From Populus alba (taxonomy: Eukaryota; Streptophyta; Magnoliopsida; Malpighiales; Salicaceae), in NCBI RefSeq assembly GCF_005239225.2, contig NC_133301.1, forward strand, positions 749,001 through 813,000: DNA of 64,000 nucleotides. The letters are read 5' to 3'. The position numbers were made by a program, and so were the translations under genes. Below, in pieces: positions 36,645 to 49,034 of the stretch (within the stretch, counting starts at the first letter, position 1; every line of letters begins with the position of its first letter). The notes beneath the pieces were generated by a model. That model saw only the letters and a program-made list of their open reading frames with translations. It was not told the origin of the DNA and ran no database searches.

Positions 36645-37096
36645 GGGTGTCTATGCTAGTGGAGTAATAAGGCAGAATTCTCTCACAAAGCTCCCTACGA
36701 TGCTGCCCACATTGTTCTACAAAACTTCCGAGTTTAATGGAGAAAAGTCAGGAGATAAAGATGTTTTCAAGGGTAACAAATTCAAGTCAGAATGGTAGTC
36801 TAACAAGATAAGGAGACTACTGTGATTCATCCGAAAGTAAAAGGGACTCTGTGATTCCAAGTTAGAATTGACAATGCATGGAAGCCGCCTCATGTCCTTG
36901 TTCATGCTTATCAAGATAAACACTCAAGATAATCCTTAGTTGGCTAGCTCTTTGAATCCTTGTATATGTCATCTTCAGTCAACTTTAAATACTCTGCTAA
37001 TGGCAGTGTAATGGATTAATTAAGATTGTATGTTCACGTTTCAGTAAACAAACCATTAGAACAAATTGTTCTACTCACGTCTTCAGATTTTCTTTA
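36590..37096 (+). repeat. Copia-2 3' LTR
   Basis: 507 bp, preceded by the purine tract GCAGGAGGG and followed by the target copy TTTGA. Confidence 0.95.
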
Positions 37097-38957
37097 TTTG
37101 AGACACTAAAACAAATATGTTAAACGAAAGAAGAAAAATTCAAAAGGGAAAGGGAAAGGGAAATTACTTTGTGCAAAAACCATGGTTGAGAAAGAAAACC
37201 AGAAGCTAGTGCCAGCTTGATGCGAAGCAGGCCCTCTAAAATCTTCATTGATTCTGTGTTCAAGAACCCAGATCACAAATCCAATGAAAATAAAGAAACA
37301 AAAACTTGTCACCCAGAGATCCCATGTCAGAGGCCTCAAGAAAACCCATGCATTTTTGCTGTTGTTGTCCACAAGAGGGACGATCATGGAGACACCACTT
37401 TCAGTGTAAGGCAAAGTAAAATCAACATACTGGGATCTGTTGAAAACAATAGTTGTATCTCCAACTACAGCATCAAAATTCTGTTGATAGCAAGCAAAAG
37501 AAACAAGATATCAATAAAAAATAGATTTGCATGCATGAATCTGTCTCAAATCTTGTTTCAGATATAAAACTGAATGTGATCTAGGACAGGAAAAGGTTGG
37601 TGAAAGTTTTACCTTCAAGTACACTTGATATATCAGATCATTGTAAGTTCCAGCTGTCTCGCCGTTAGGCTTCGCAAAGGGGATGTACTCGTAAGGCAAA
37701 GCATAAGGCAATGCTTTGACAACAGAATCAAAAACATCTATGCTGTATCCAGTGACGGTTGTGGTGTTAGAACTAGGATCTCTTGTTACTTTCACAAACT
37801 CACTGAAACCATCCTTCAAAGGCACTCCTATTCTCAACTTCTTCCCATTCGTTGGAATCTCCCAGCCCTTGGGAACAGAAGTTGTATCACCCGGCCATAT
37901 GACATTTGAAAGATCGGAGTTAGAACCTGAGTACGCAGTCATATTATTTGTTGAGTTCAATGTTTTGACAATCCTTTTGGTTGATGTCCAGAATCCTATC
38001 TCTCTTCCCCCATTGCCGTTCACATTTATTATCTGGAAAGCTGATGACTGTAACTGCCCATTATCGAAAAGGTAATCTCCTGTAAGACCTTTGAAAGTAA
38101 TGTTTGATAAAGCTTGAACGAGGTTGGACCATTTAAAGACACCCCAAGAGTTGCAAGATCTGTGGATGAATTGCTAGAAACGTTTGCCTTTTGGAAGCCT
38201 AAATTTGCAGTTCCAGCTTTCTCAACAGCCAAGGCTAAAGCTGTTGCAGCATCATATGCCCATAAGCCAAAAATATTCAACTCAGCATCAATAATATCTG
38301 GATTATCTTGTTGGAATTTTCTTTTCCACCGAATTCGAAAAGTTTCGAGATCTTTTGTTCTTGGCACATAAGGTGTCACACCCAATGCACCTTGCATTGT
38401 ATTAGTGACAGAAGTATTTGGTGAACTAAAAAATTCAGCTGTTAGACCATCAGTCATGATCCAAACATAGCCTTCACTCACCATGCCAATCTCTTTTGCT
38501 TTGGCAAAAACCCGAGCACCAAGAGATGGAAACATGTGCACAATGAAAACTCTAGTTTGCATTGTCATCAACTTGTAAAGCTCTGAAACAATTTGATCAT
38601 CAGTGGCTGATGGAGAAATGACACTCCGGTACGGTACACGAGCATCAACTGCTTGCAGAGCATCAGTTAAATAAGGTATCACGCCCTCTCCATACTCATT
38701 GTCAATGTAGATGGGTACAGCTTCTCTCCATCCAAAGGCTTGAACTAATGCACTTATGGCATTCACCTGAGTTGAGTCATTTTGGGTAGCTCGGAAGAAG
38801 AAGGGACTCCTGATGGAAGTGAGAGAAGGACTTGATGCAGAAAATGATATAACAGGCACCTGAGCTTTTTCTCCAAGTTCAATGACAAAATTTGCTTGCG
38901 TTGATGTTGTTGGGCCTATGATTGCTTGCACTTCAAAATTTTTTATCAGGTCCAGGG

Positions 38958-41706
38958 CTGTACTTGTAAAAGGATTAAGAAAACAATTACCGTATAGATC
39001 AATTATTTTCAATAATCAGTAAAGATTAATCATAGAGACTTAATTATGATTATATTGTACTTTATATTAAATTAGACTTCTGATAAATCATGAATATAAT
39101 TGTAAAAGGTTGTACTTGGCATTTGGGGTTCTCCTGACCCTCCTAAACAACGAGAAGAAACAGCAACCTAAAAATCAGTACACCTCATCTTCTTTCATTG
39201 ATGTGTCGTGGTATATTTGATGAAGTCAAGCTTGTAAAAAGTGGAGGTTACGAGCATTCATGTAGGGATCAAACCTATGTTTATGGTTTAACAGATGCTT
39301 TTGTATACAGACTAGTAAATTAGATTTAGGTTTAAAAGAAGATATAATTATGTCAAACTAGAGTAGTTACTTAAAATTATGATAATACAAAACTTGACCG
39401 TGGGATCGAGTTTAAATTTTTTAAGAGATTCTATAAGTAGTTTTTCTATGTGAAACTATTTTTTCACTTATAAAATCATTGGATATCCCAAAATTAGCCC
39501 TCTAAATTGCTATTTGGACCAATTTTATTACTTTTCATATGATTTTTTTGGATTTTTTATATTGTTTTAATTTTCTTTTTATGCCTTCGAAATTTAAGTT
39601 ATTTTATAGTAGTTATAGGTTGCCTATTTAAAGGTTTTGAAAATATCTTAAGGAGGCTCACCATATATTCAAGACCCATATTCTTAGCCTATTAGACCTA
39701 AGTCTAAAGTTCAACCCAAACAAAACTCAAACTAACATAGGTATCTAAAGAGAAAGTTACCATATAATTTGTTTTTCATCTTCTCCTTTATAGTGAATTT
39801 TCTCTTAGAAAACACCAAGGAAATAAGTTACGAACTTAAGTTTTGGTTTCAAGAAGGGTGGAAGAAATAAGTAAGTATCTCCTTATTGTTTTTTATTAGG
39901 AAATTATTGGTATAAGGATTAAAGAAAAGTTTAGAGTTTTTATTATAATTTGATGATTGAACAATTTAAAGGATTTAATTAAAATTTTAGGGTGTTAGTT
40001 GGCTTAAAACAAACTGATTAGATGACTGGAATTATAGGTCTTAATTGTTTATGGGGATATGTAGAATTGATGACTATTAGATCGGGATTCTAGAAATCCC
40101 AATCAACTAATTGTTTGATTGGTATGAACCTGGCAATCAGTTGCTTGTGGTGGCAACCGATCGGTTGGTCTTTTTGGTCAACCGATTGACCAATTAATAG
40201 GGGTTAATCAAGTCTATTAGGTTCAATAAGTTTGGGTTTTGTTCAAGATCAATTGTGTGAATCAGTATGGCTCTAGAGTTACATTTTAGTGTCTAAGATT
40301 AGAGTTTTAATCTTTTATGTTATTTTTCTCTGAGTTATTTCTGAGCATTTTTTATATCTATTATAGGTTCTGTTGACATTCCTCGTAACAATCATTAGTA
40401 CATAGTTTTTGGCTACATCCATTGGTCTTTTGCTTTTGTTTTCCAAGTGAGTGAGATAATATCTAATATACATGTAATATAAATAATATATGTATGTTGA
40501 TTATACAATGAGTGCAATTGATTAATTCTTGAATATTTATATATTACTTTATTATTTGAGTACTCATCTATTCTTGAATTATCACTCGTATTATGTAAAA
40601 TTAAATTATATTCGATATGATATTTATTTACTTTGATAATTATCTGAGTATTTATTATTTCTTGATATCAGTATACTTGTCAATAACTTTATGCTAATAG
40701 AGTGTAGTTAGTCTATTTGTATATAATATTTTGTATACCTAGCTAGTGAGAGAGGCACCAATATGTGGCGAATGATTCTCCCACAGTGATTAGGGCTGCA
40801 AAACCTTGTCTATATATATATATATATATATATAAAATCTCTCAATGAATTGGTTAAATTCTCCCTTTCATTTTAATATTATTTTAGATTCTTAGGTTAC
40901 TTTTAATTGAGAGTTCTTGCTACTTTGTTTGTTGGTGTGCCTTGCTTGCTTCTGCGAGGCTTGTTTTATTTTTTAAGTTTTGATGTCTTAGATGCTCAAC
41001 TATTATATTGTTTTCATTCAAGTTTAGATTTTTCTTCAAAGATTGGATTTTATTTAATGTAATAAGTATTTTAAATTATAAACTGTTGTATTAGTTTTGA
41101 AGAATATTTGAAAGATTACGAAATATTGTGTGAATTTTATATATATTTGTTTTATGATATATATGTTCAAAAGCTAAGCTCATGTGATGTGTCTAGCTCT
41201 ATGGCACTGCTCCTACGTACATTGACGGCTATAGACTTGGAATTTGGGTCATGAGAATATAATTATTTTTCAGAGAATAAAAATATAAATTTAGAATTAA
41301 CATCTGACCGTTTTTGCACATGTAACCATCCCACTAGGTGAAAAAAAATTAACAAACCATGTCCCGTAGAGTACAGCTCACATATATGACTTTTAGAAGG
41401 AAGCTAGCCACAAGTCCACAATTTTTGGATGACTTTTGACTCTCCTTATAATACTATAATGTGGTAAGTATTCATGAGAAATCCTTAATTTTATTAATTT
41501 TTCCCCACTGCTATAATTCAGTAGTAATGCTAATTAGATCAAAGCTAAAGGAAGTTGCAGGGCTCCTGATCACATCACGGAGTGTATAAATTTTTACTAT
41601 TGAATTGTATGCATAAGTATGTTAATCATCAGTTTAAAACAAGAGAGTAAATGTTCAATTTTAGATCAAATCAACAGTATGAGAGAAAGCTGGGATCAGA
41701 GAGAAC
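38958..41706 (-). other. GLR-3 intron 1, enlarged
   Basis: At 2749 nt it is two to three times longer than the same intron in GLR-1 and GLR-2. The extra length includes the dispersed repeat at about 40090-40650 and a TA microsatellite near 40812-40832. No gene was seen. Near 41360-41420 the sequence matches GLR-1 intron 1 (ACAGCTCACA...TAGCCACAA), so this part is ancestral. Confidence 0.7.
40090..40650 (+). repeat. Dispersed repeat of unknown family, copy B
   Basis: Partner of the copy at about 19210-19730, in the same orientation. The family was not recognised. Limits are approximate. Confidence 0.6.
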
Positions 41707-42042
41707 CTGCTGCAGCTGCACCAACAACATCGTTCCCGGAGTTCCTGGTGGTGAGGACCAATCTAGTTTTGTAGTCACTATGAGTGGCATAGAAGTCTGA
41801 AAGGGCCATGTTGATGCATGTCAAACCAATATTACCACCCGAAAATTCCAAGTCAAGAACCACACCTACATTCACTGGAATTGTTGCTGTATTCTGGGCT
41901 ACCAGCACTTCTATGAACCAAATCTTTAAAGAAAGAAAGAAAAAGACCAAAGAGAGAGCAGGCTTCGAAGGGAGTTTCTTCATCTTGTTGTGTTGTACGA
42001 TTCTAGTTTGTTTGGTTGAAGCTTGAATGGCAGCATCTCTTA

Positions 42043-43136
42043 ATATATATATATATATATTAAACAATTAATTTCCAAAACTATATAGCAAAATTAACAT
42101 CAATCAAGTTGTGCAAAGAATATGAGTCTATAATTAAGGTCAAAAGAAAGAACGAAAGAATATCCTATTGGAGGATTTATTTTTTATTTTTTGCTTCCTA
42201 ATGATGTAACTTCTAGGAAATTGTAAAGATTTTGAGAAGATTTGCACTGGTATTACAATTCTCTTGTTAGTCACTGAATCACATTTCAAGTATTAATATG
42301 TAAAATACAGGCACTTAATTGGGCGTCTAGCTATAATAACTTATTACATATTGAAGAGTTGTCCCTATACTCTAAGGTATCCCTTGGTCTGACTTCATCA
42401 CCGTTTACCTTTTCAAAATCAAATACATATCTGCAATGATTATAGAATATTCAAGCTTGTAGTTACAATGGCCTCTAGCTTTCTAATGCAGCCAAAACAG
42501 AAACAGCATTTTTTTAATCAGAAAAAACCATCGCTTCCATTATAGGAAGCATCCTTTGTCACGTCACAAAGTCTTTTTTAAAGACGCATCGTTTTCTCAA
42601 GTTCAACATGAATATTCTAACTTATCTAGCCTAGTTAAGAATTGAGGTAGGTCGTATCAACTTTAATACATATGCTGATGGTTGCAGGAATGATGAAATC
42701 TGAAAACTGACCTAACAGGAGTACTCTTTTATAAGAATATCTTCGACTTCTGTTTTATATCCTTTTGATTGCTTGGAAGTAATGCATGACAAGTTGACTT
42801 TCTCCAGGTTTGTTGTAAGTTAAAACCTTCAATGACTATAACTATGGGGAAACTTCTAAAATACTTCATTTCTATTCATCCAAGTCTACTGCAAATACAA
42901 GCGCCCAAACAACTATATTTATACTTGTCCATCTGTAAGCCCTGATCCTTGAAAAGAAAAAAAGAAGAAGCTTGCAATAAACTATCAGAATCCCTCACTA
43001 ATTGCTTGACTTTCAGTCCTGAAAAATCAAGATCAAGCTAGGCTACACCATTTATAATCCGTGCACTGCATATAGTGATAACACTTTCGCCCTCAAAATT
43101 ATCTGTACAATCTAATTAATAGCTAAGAGCTAGGTT
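42043..43136. other. Region upstream of GLR-3, no gene seen
   Basis: A TA microsatellite (about 42043-42060) sits some 65 bp upstream of the GLR-3 ATG, where GLR-1 has its TATA box. The CGCG motif of GLR-1 and GLR-2 was not found here. The rest is AT-rich without coding features. Confidence 0.5.
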
Positions 43137-43141
43137 GGCTT

Positions 43142-43431
43142 TGTTAGAAAATAATATAAATCATATCCTGGAACCTTACCTAACAGCTTAAGCTATTGGG
43201 TTGATATGGTTCTTTGACATAGTATCAGAGCCTTGATGACTAGGTGGTCTCGAGTTCGAATATCACCATCCCCATTTATTTGATAAAATTAAGCACAAGA
43301 TAATATGAGCCTGTGCAAGTTTCAAGCCCAAAGGGCTTTTACTTGAGGGGGTGTGTTAGAGAATAATATAAATCATATCCTAGAACCTCACCTAACAACT
43401 TAAGCTATTAGGTTGAGATGGTTCTTTGACG
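43142..43431 (+). mobile_element. TRIM: complete 290-bp terminal-repeat retrotransposon in miniature
   Basis: Two 78-bp direct repeats (43142-43219 and 43354-43431) start TGTTAGA and end TTCTTTGAC(A/G). A primer-binding site (TAGTATCAGAGCC, one mismatch to the initiator tRNA-Met type) follows the first, and a purine tract (TTGAGGGGGTG) precedes the second. Both sides carry the 5-bp duplication GGCTT (43137-43141 and 43432-43436). There is no coding capacity, so it must be mobilised by another element. It sits in gag-remnant DNA next to copia-3. Confidence 0.92.
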
Positions 43432-43591
43432 GGCTTAGCTTGTAACCAATGACTATGAAGTTGGGAACACCGTTGAATTGAGTGATAAGGTTTATAACAA
43501 AGTAGGAACCTAACAGATCGTGTATTAGACCACTGATTTGAGGAAGAGGAACGATTGCCTTGTTGCCAATTGTTGTTAAGACCACTGTTCC
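43432..43591 (-). pseudogene. Remnant of an unrelated retroelement gag (zinc knuckle part)
   Basis: Read on the minus strand, the DNA between copia-3 and the TRIM encodes an Asn/Ser-rich stretch (NNNWQQGNRSSSSNQW) followed by CYKPYHSIQRCSQLH. This keeps the C-X4-H-X4-C half of a CCHC knuckle, with the first Cys lost. The Asn-rich part continues across copia-3 at 48892-49030 (HNSNNNINFNSGNSSYHG). Copia-3 therefore inserted into an older gag gene. The family assignment is tentative. Confidence 0.6.
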
Positions 43592-43927
43592 TGATAGACA
43601 GTAATATTTATACAGAAATGAAACAAAAATGAAGAAAGAGCAAAGAGTAGAAAGGAAAAAGAACAGAGAATGAATCTGTTACACAGAGAAGCAGAAGACG
43701 AATTCTAGCACTGTTTTATTATTTGCTTTTTCTTAATGTTCACATCACTAATCCTCAGTTTATAAATGTTGTATTAGAAAGATAATATACGGTATTTGTT
43801 CTTTCTTTTGCACTGAAATAATGCTGATAAACTCTCTTAACTAACAAACAATACTAATAGTATTCTAACAATATCAATCTCTAATCTTCTAACACTTGGC
43901 AGACGTAGAGCTGTTGATATCTTTACA
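43592..43927 (-). repeat. Copia-3 3' LTR
   Basis: 336 bp. Aligns end to end with 48556-48891 with about 21 substitutions. Confidence 0.93.
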
Positions 43928-46900
43928 TGCCCCCTCAATCACAGGCTTGGAGGAGCCAAGCATGAGACTGGAACAATGATGTTGAAACAAAGAAATGGAA
44001 AGACCTTTGGAGAGGATATTAGCATACTGATCAATAGAGGAGACATGCTGGACCAGTAAATCACTCATGATAACCTGTTCCCTAACAAAATGATAATCGA
44101 TTTGGAGATGTTTCATCCTAGAATGGAACACTGGATTGGAAGCAAGGGAGATAACAGAGATATTATCACAATGAATTAAAGGGAACAAGTAAAGGAATAT
44201 GAATATACAAAGCAGTTGACGAATCCAGGCAAGCTCTGCAGTAGTGATAGTGAGAGCGCGATATTCAGCCTCCATAGAAGAACGAGAAACAACATGTTGT
44301 TTCTTAGAAGCCCAAGAAATAGGACTAGAACCAAAATAAACAAGAGAACCAGAGACAGACCGACAGTCATTAGGGTCTCCAGCCTAGTCGGCATCATTGT
44401 AGGCCTGCAAATGAAAAGATTGGGTTGAAAATGAAGGCCAAGATGTAGGGTACCTTTGAGATATCGCAAAATTCGTTTGACTGCTACAATATGAGAGACC
44501 ATGGGATTATGCATGAACTGACAAGCTTGATTCACTAAAAAGGCAATATCAGGCCTTGTGAAAGTGAGATATTGCAAGGCTCCCACAATGCTCCTGTATT
44601 GCTGCGGATTAGAATAGGGCTGGCCATCATCCTTGAGCAGGTGATGATGAGGAAGACAAGGAGTAGCAAAAGATTTTGAATTCTGCAAATCAACCCTGTC
44701 AAGTAATTCAGTGATATAGCTAGTTTGAGACATAAGTAAACCAAAAGGCAGATAGGAAATCTGCAGCCCCAAAAAATGATGCAATTGACCAAAATCCTTG
44801 AGATCAAATTCCTGAGACAGAGCAGCAATAACCGATGGAAAAAGAGAAGAATGGCTGCCAATAAGAATGATATCATCAACATAGAGGAGCAAGATCATAG
44901 TGCCATGAGTAGAGTGCTGAACAAACAAAGAGGAATCAACAAGAGAGGCTTGAAACCCTAAGTTGGGCAAAAAACTGGTGAACCACTCATTCCAGGCACG
45001 AGGAGCCTGTTTAAGACCATACAAAGACTTCCTTAGTTGGTAGACAAAATTAGAGGGATGAGCCTTGCTAATAAAGCCTTGAGGTTGAGTCATATAAACC
45101 TCCTCATGAAGAATGCCATGCAAAAATGCATTCTTAACATCAAGTTGCCGCATTGACCAATTAAAGTGAGTTGCAAGGGCAAGAACTAAACGAACAATGG
45201 TAGGTTTCACCACAGGACTGAAGGTTTCACCATAGTTAATACCCTCCTCTTGACTAAACCCCTTAGCCATCAATCGAGCCTTATGGCGAGCTATAGAACC
45301 ATCATCATGCTTCTTCAACCGATAGACCCACTTACAACCAACAAGATTCCTGGCAGGTGGTAAAGAAACGAGGTCCCAAATGCCCTGGGCATGAAGGGCC
45401 ATAATTTCCTCCTGCATGGCTAAATGCCATTCAACAATTGTAGAAGCAATCTTGAAGGAACGAGTTCAACCTAAGAGAGATCAAGAGACTGAATAGAGGT
45501 AGAATATGTCTGTTTCTTGGAAATTCCACTCTTAGACTTGGTAGTCATAGGATGAAGATTTATAGTGGAGAGAGGCAAAACCACACACAGGTGCTTAGGA
45601 TGGAAATCAAGATCCACGGGGAGAGGAGAATGTGTAGGGGAGTGCAAAACAGATGAAGGCTGAGAAGATAGACCAGGCGACAGGGAAGGCAACAATGCAG
45701 AATCATGAGAAGGAAATAAAGGAGAGGAAGAAACAAGGGGTAAAACAATGTTATGAAGAGAGATATATGGGGAAGAAGTAGAGAGAGTAGACACATGCAG
45801 AGAAGTAGAGATTGCAAGCATATGCATAGAAGTGTAAGGAAACATCGATTCATCAAAGAGAACATGTCGAGATATAAGGAAGCGATTAGTGTGAAGAGAA
45901 AAACAAATATACCCCTTATACTGGCCGGCATACCCTAAAAAAATGCAAGTGGAAGTTTTGGGCTGAAGTTTGTGAGCATTGTAAGGTTGAAGTAAAAGGA
46001 AACAAGCACAACCAAACATGCGTAAGTGATGGATGACAGGGGAAGAACCATACAACAATAAAAAAAGAGATTTTAGCTAGAGAATTTGACAAGGAAATCT
46101 ATTAATCAAATAGATGGAAGGAGAACAAGCATAAAACCAGAATTTATGAGGGATATTGGCAGTTTGTAATAAAGTGATGGTTGTTTCCACAATATGTCTA
46201 TGCTTTCTCTCAGTAAGACCATTTTGTTCAGGGGTATAGGGACATGACATTTGATGAACAATTCTCTCGGTAAGAAGATAATTTTTGAAGTTGGTACTCA
46301 CCACCTCCATCACTTTGAAAGACCCTAAGTGTATTAGGAAATTGAGTAACTAAAAATGTATGGAAATGGACAAAAATAGAATAAACCTCTTTTTTATTGA
46401 TCATTGGAAAAATCCAAGTGTACCGTGTACATTCATCAACAAAACTAACATAATATTGAAAGCCCTCAACAAACATTGTGGGAGTAGGACCCCAAACATC
46501 ACTATGTATGATCTCTAAAGGGTGGATAGATTTAACTGCTGGATATGGAAAAGGAAGTTTAGTAATTTTACCCTCTAAACAAGTGGTACAAATAGACTTG
46601 GTAGGATCTGAAGTAAAAGGAATCTGAGACTGAGTGAGAAGAGTGGACATGATTGTATTAGAGGGATGACCAAACCGCTTGTGCCAGAGATTGGTTTTAA
46701 CATGTTGACCAAGATAGCAATACTGATTATGGTGGGAAGCATATGCAATTTGAAAAGGTGTTTGGGAACTAGAAGAAACAAAGAAAAGGATAGGATATAA
46801 ACCATCACTACACAGTCCCTTGAGAAGGACATTCCTCGTGATCTTGTCCTGAATCCAAAAACCAAAAGTCATCACAAATAAATTGGCAATGGTTATCTTT

Positions 46901-48333
46901 ACAAAGCCTATAAATTGACAGCAAATGTTGAGATAACTTAGGCACATGCAACACTTGGTGTAATTGTAAGGAGCACTGTGGAATATTCAAAAGAGAAGAG
47001 CCAATACTAGAAATGCTCAAACCTGAACCTCCTACAGTGTAATAGCATTAAAACCAGAGTAAGGAGTAGCCAAGCAAAGTTAAGACAAATCAGAGGTCAT
47101 ATGAGCTGCGGCTCCGGTATCAGCCACCCAAACTTGTTTATGAGGTGGAGGAAAGGTGGCAACCATAGCACTAAGATTGATGGAAGGAGGTCTGCCTTGA
47201 TAGGATAAGTTGCCTCTATGATAACATTGAATAGTAGAATGCCCATATTTCCAGCAAATTTGACATTGAATAGAAGAGGTAGGGGCTGAAGATTAATTGT
47301 GGCGTTGATAACAATCAGCAGCTACATAACCTCTCTTACCACAGATTTGACAAGTAGGAATATCAATTCCAGGACCAAGAATACCAGGACTAGAGCTTGG
47401 CTGAACATGATAAGGTCGTAGGCCAGATTGGAAATTACTGCGACCTCTGCCACGACCTTTAAACTAAGAGCCACGATGGCTAAAATAACCACCAATGTTA
47501 TGACCATTGAAACCACTCTGATAGCCATTAAAACCTTTATGGAAGCTAGAGGAAAATTAAGAAGATGGGGCTGACTTGGAGTTAGAAGAAAGAGGGTTAG
47601 AATTACCTTCATCAAGAACAAGAGCCTTGCCTTGAGACACCTGATTCTGAACCAGCATTGCAGAGACAAATGGAGATGATGAATGAGTTTGCTTAATAGT
47701 AGCTTCTTCAGGAAGCAATTGAGATCAAAAATCTTTAAGAGATAACACATTGTCTCTGCCTCGAACCATACATCGAAACATGTAATAGTCAGAAGAAAGG
47801 CCATTGAGAGCCAAGATCACAATATCATCATCTTCAAAATAAACACCTGCAGCAGAGAGATGATCACGTGTAACTTTGATTCTCTGTAGATACTGAGACA
47901 TATGTTCTGAACCTTTCTTGATAGTTTGAAGTTCACTCTTCATCTGAAAGATTCTTGGCTTGGTCACTGTAGAAAATCTATCCTGCAATTGAATCCATAT
48001 ATCATGAGAACTAATGCATCCAATGACATAGGAAATGGTAGTAGAAGAAAGAGTGGCAATAAATAGCTGCATCAATGCTCTGTCATGCATTTTCCAAATT
48101 TGATGATCATCAGATTCAACACCCTCAAGATCGAAATTTGCATCAAATCAACTTGGATATTTTCTGGAACCATTAACAAATCCTAAAATTCCATGACTCT
48201 CAAGAAGAATTTTCATTTGAAATTGCCATATGAGATAATTTGTATCATTAAGCTTCACTATTATAGCAATTGAGATTGTAGGAAGCAAAGAAGTGATAGG
48301 AGATTGGACAATCTGAATTTGAGAACTAGTCAC
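43928..48333 (-). pseudogene. Copia-3 gag-pol, decayed
   Basis: Minus-strand parts in order are: a gag start near 48333 (VKLNDTNYLIWQFQMK); the UBN2-type gag body at 48090-47725; a zinc knuckle near 47360-47300 (CQICGKRGYVAADC); pre-integrase (WHKRFGHPSN, near 46690); the integrase core with HSDVWGP (near 46500) and a GGGEY segment (near 46300); reverse transcriptase at 45417-44176 with LLLYVDDIILIG (near 44890); and RNase H ending at 43889 with EAEYRAL. Several stops and shifts separate these parts, so no full polyprotein can be made. The gag start resembles the Ale/Retrofit lineage. Confidence 0.88.
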
Positions 48334-48555
48334 AATTTTAGAATGCAGGAATTGAAAGTAGAGAATTGAAGATTGTAACGATCAGTGAAGTAATGGAAAA
48401 TTGAAGTATTGAAGAAGAGAATTAGTTAGGCAATATATCAAATAGATGATAGGCACATCAACAAATACACAGGAATTTCATGAAGAGAATGAGAATAAAG
48501 CCAGAATTCAGAAGCTAACGGCCACAAGATCAAGAATTCTATTGCTTTGATACCA

Positions 48556-48891
48556 TGATACACAATAATATTTATGCAGAAACGAAACAGAAATGAAGAA
48601 AGAGCAGAGAGTAGAAAGGAAGAAGAACAAAAAATGAATCTGTTACACAGAGAAGCAGAAGACGAATTCTAGCACTGTTTTATTATTTGCTTTTTCTTAA
48701 TGTTCACATCACTAATCCTCAGTTTATATATGTTGTATTAGAAAGATAATACACGGTATTTGTTCTTTCTTTTGCACTGAAATAATGCTAACAAACTCAT
48801 TTAACTAACAAACAATACTAATAGCATTCTAACAATATCAATATCTAATCTTCTGACACTTGGTAGATGTAGAGCCGTTGATATCTTTACA
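48556..48891 (-). repeat. Copia-3 5' LTR
   Basis: 336 bp, adjacent to the primer-binding site at 48544-48555. Confidence 0.93.
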
Positions 48892-49034
48892 TTTCCCATG
48901 ATATGAACTATTACCACTGTTAAAATTTATGTTGTTGTTGCTGTTATGTGAGTCACCACCCTCATTCTCTCTTCTAATTAAAATATAATTAATAGTAATT
49001 CTTTTTCTAATTAAAATATAATTAATAGTACAAA

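Larger units (their letters stand above)
31636..37096 (+). mobile_element. Copia-2: young, nearly intact Ty1/copia element in GLR-3 intron 3
   Basis: Two 507-bp LTRs (31636-32142 and 36590-37096) show no difference by eye. The primer-binding site TGGTATCAGAGC starts at 32143 and a purine tract (GCAGGAGGG) precedes the 3' LTR. The target-site duplication TTTGA is at 31631-31635 and 37097-37101. The LTRs end in TA rather than CA. Gag and pol form one frame with a single internal TAG. The element lies antisense to the host gene, between exons 3 and 4, and expands that intron to about 5.6 kb. Identical LTRs imply a very recent insertion, so it may be absent from other haplotypes. Confidence 0.97.
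30487..41983 (-). pseudogene. GLR-3: glutamate receptor-like gene with a frameshift and an intronic copia element
   Basis: Exons, in coding order: 41983-41707, 38957-37613, 37480-37168, 31586-31180 and 31077-30487, with GT-AG borders matching GLR-1. Exon 2 is 1345 nt, one base short of the phase needed. The loss falls near 38122-38127, where the plus strand has GGTTGG and GLR-1 has GGTTTGG, just after SLNGP in the amino-terminal domain. The rest is conserved: S1 (KLRIGVPLKDGFSEFV), M1 (FIGFVIWVLEH), the gate SYTASLTSLL and the last helix. Intron 3 carries copia-2 in antisense and intron 1 is long (2749 nt). The frameshift predicts truncation before the pore. It is in a T run, so a sequence error is possible. 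Confidence 0.9.
43592..48891 (-). mobile_element. Copia-3: older Ty1/copia element, minus strand
   Basis: Two 336-bp LTRs (48556-48891 is the 5' LTR, 43592-43927 the 3' LTR) start TGATA on the plus strand and end TTTACA. They differ at about 21 positions by eye, roughly 6%. The primer-binding site is at 48544-48555 (plus-strand GCTTTGATACCA, one mismatch) and the purine tract is just inside the 3' LTR (plus-strand TGCCCCCTC). The flanks are GTTCC (43587-43591) and TTTCC (48892-48896), a target duplication with one change. It is the oldest of the three copia insertions. Confidence 0.94.

Noticed and set aside
43432..43585. Minus-strand open frame of 61 codons as a host gene start
   Set aside because: The other minus-strand frame carries the CCHC knuckle half and joins sequence across copia-3, so this frame is a shadow.
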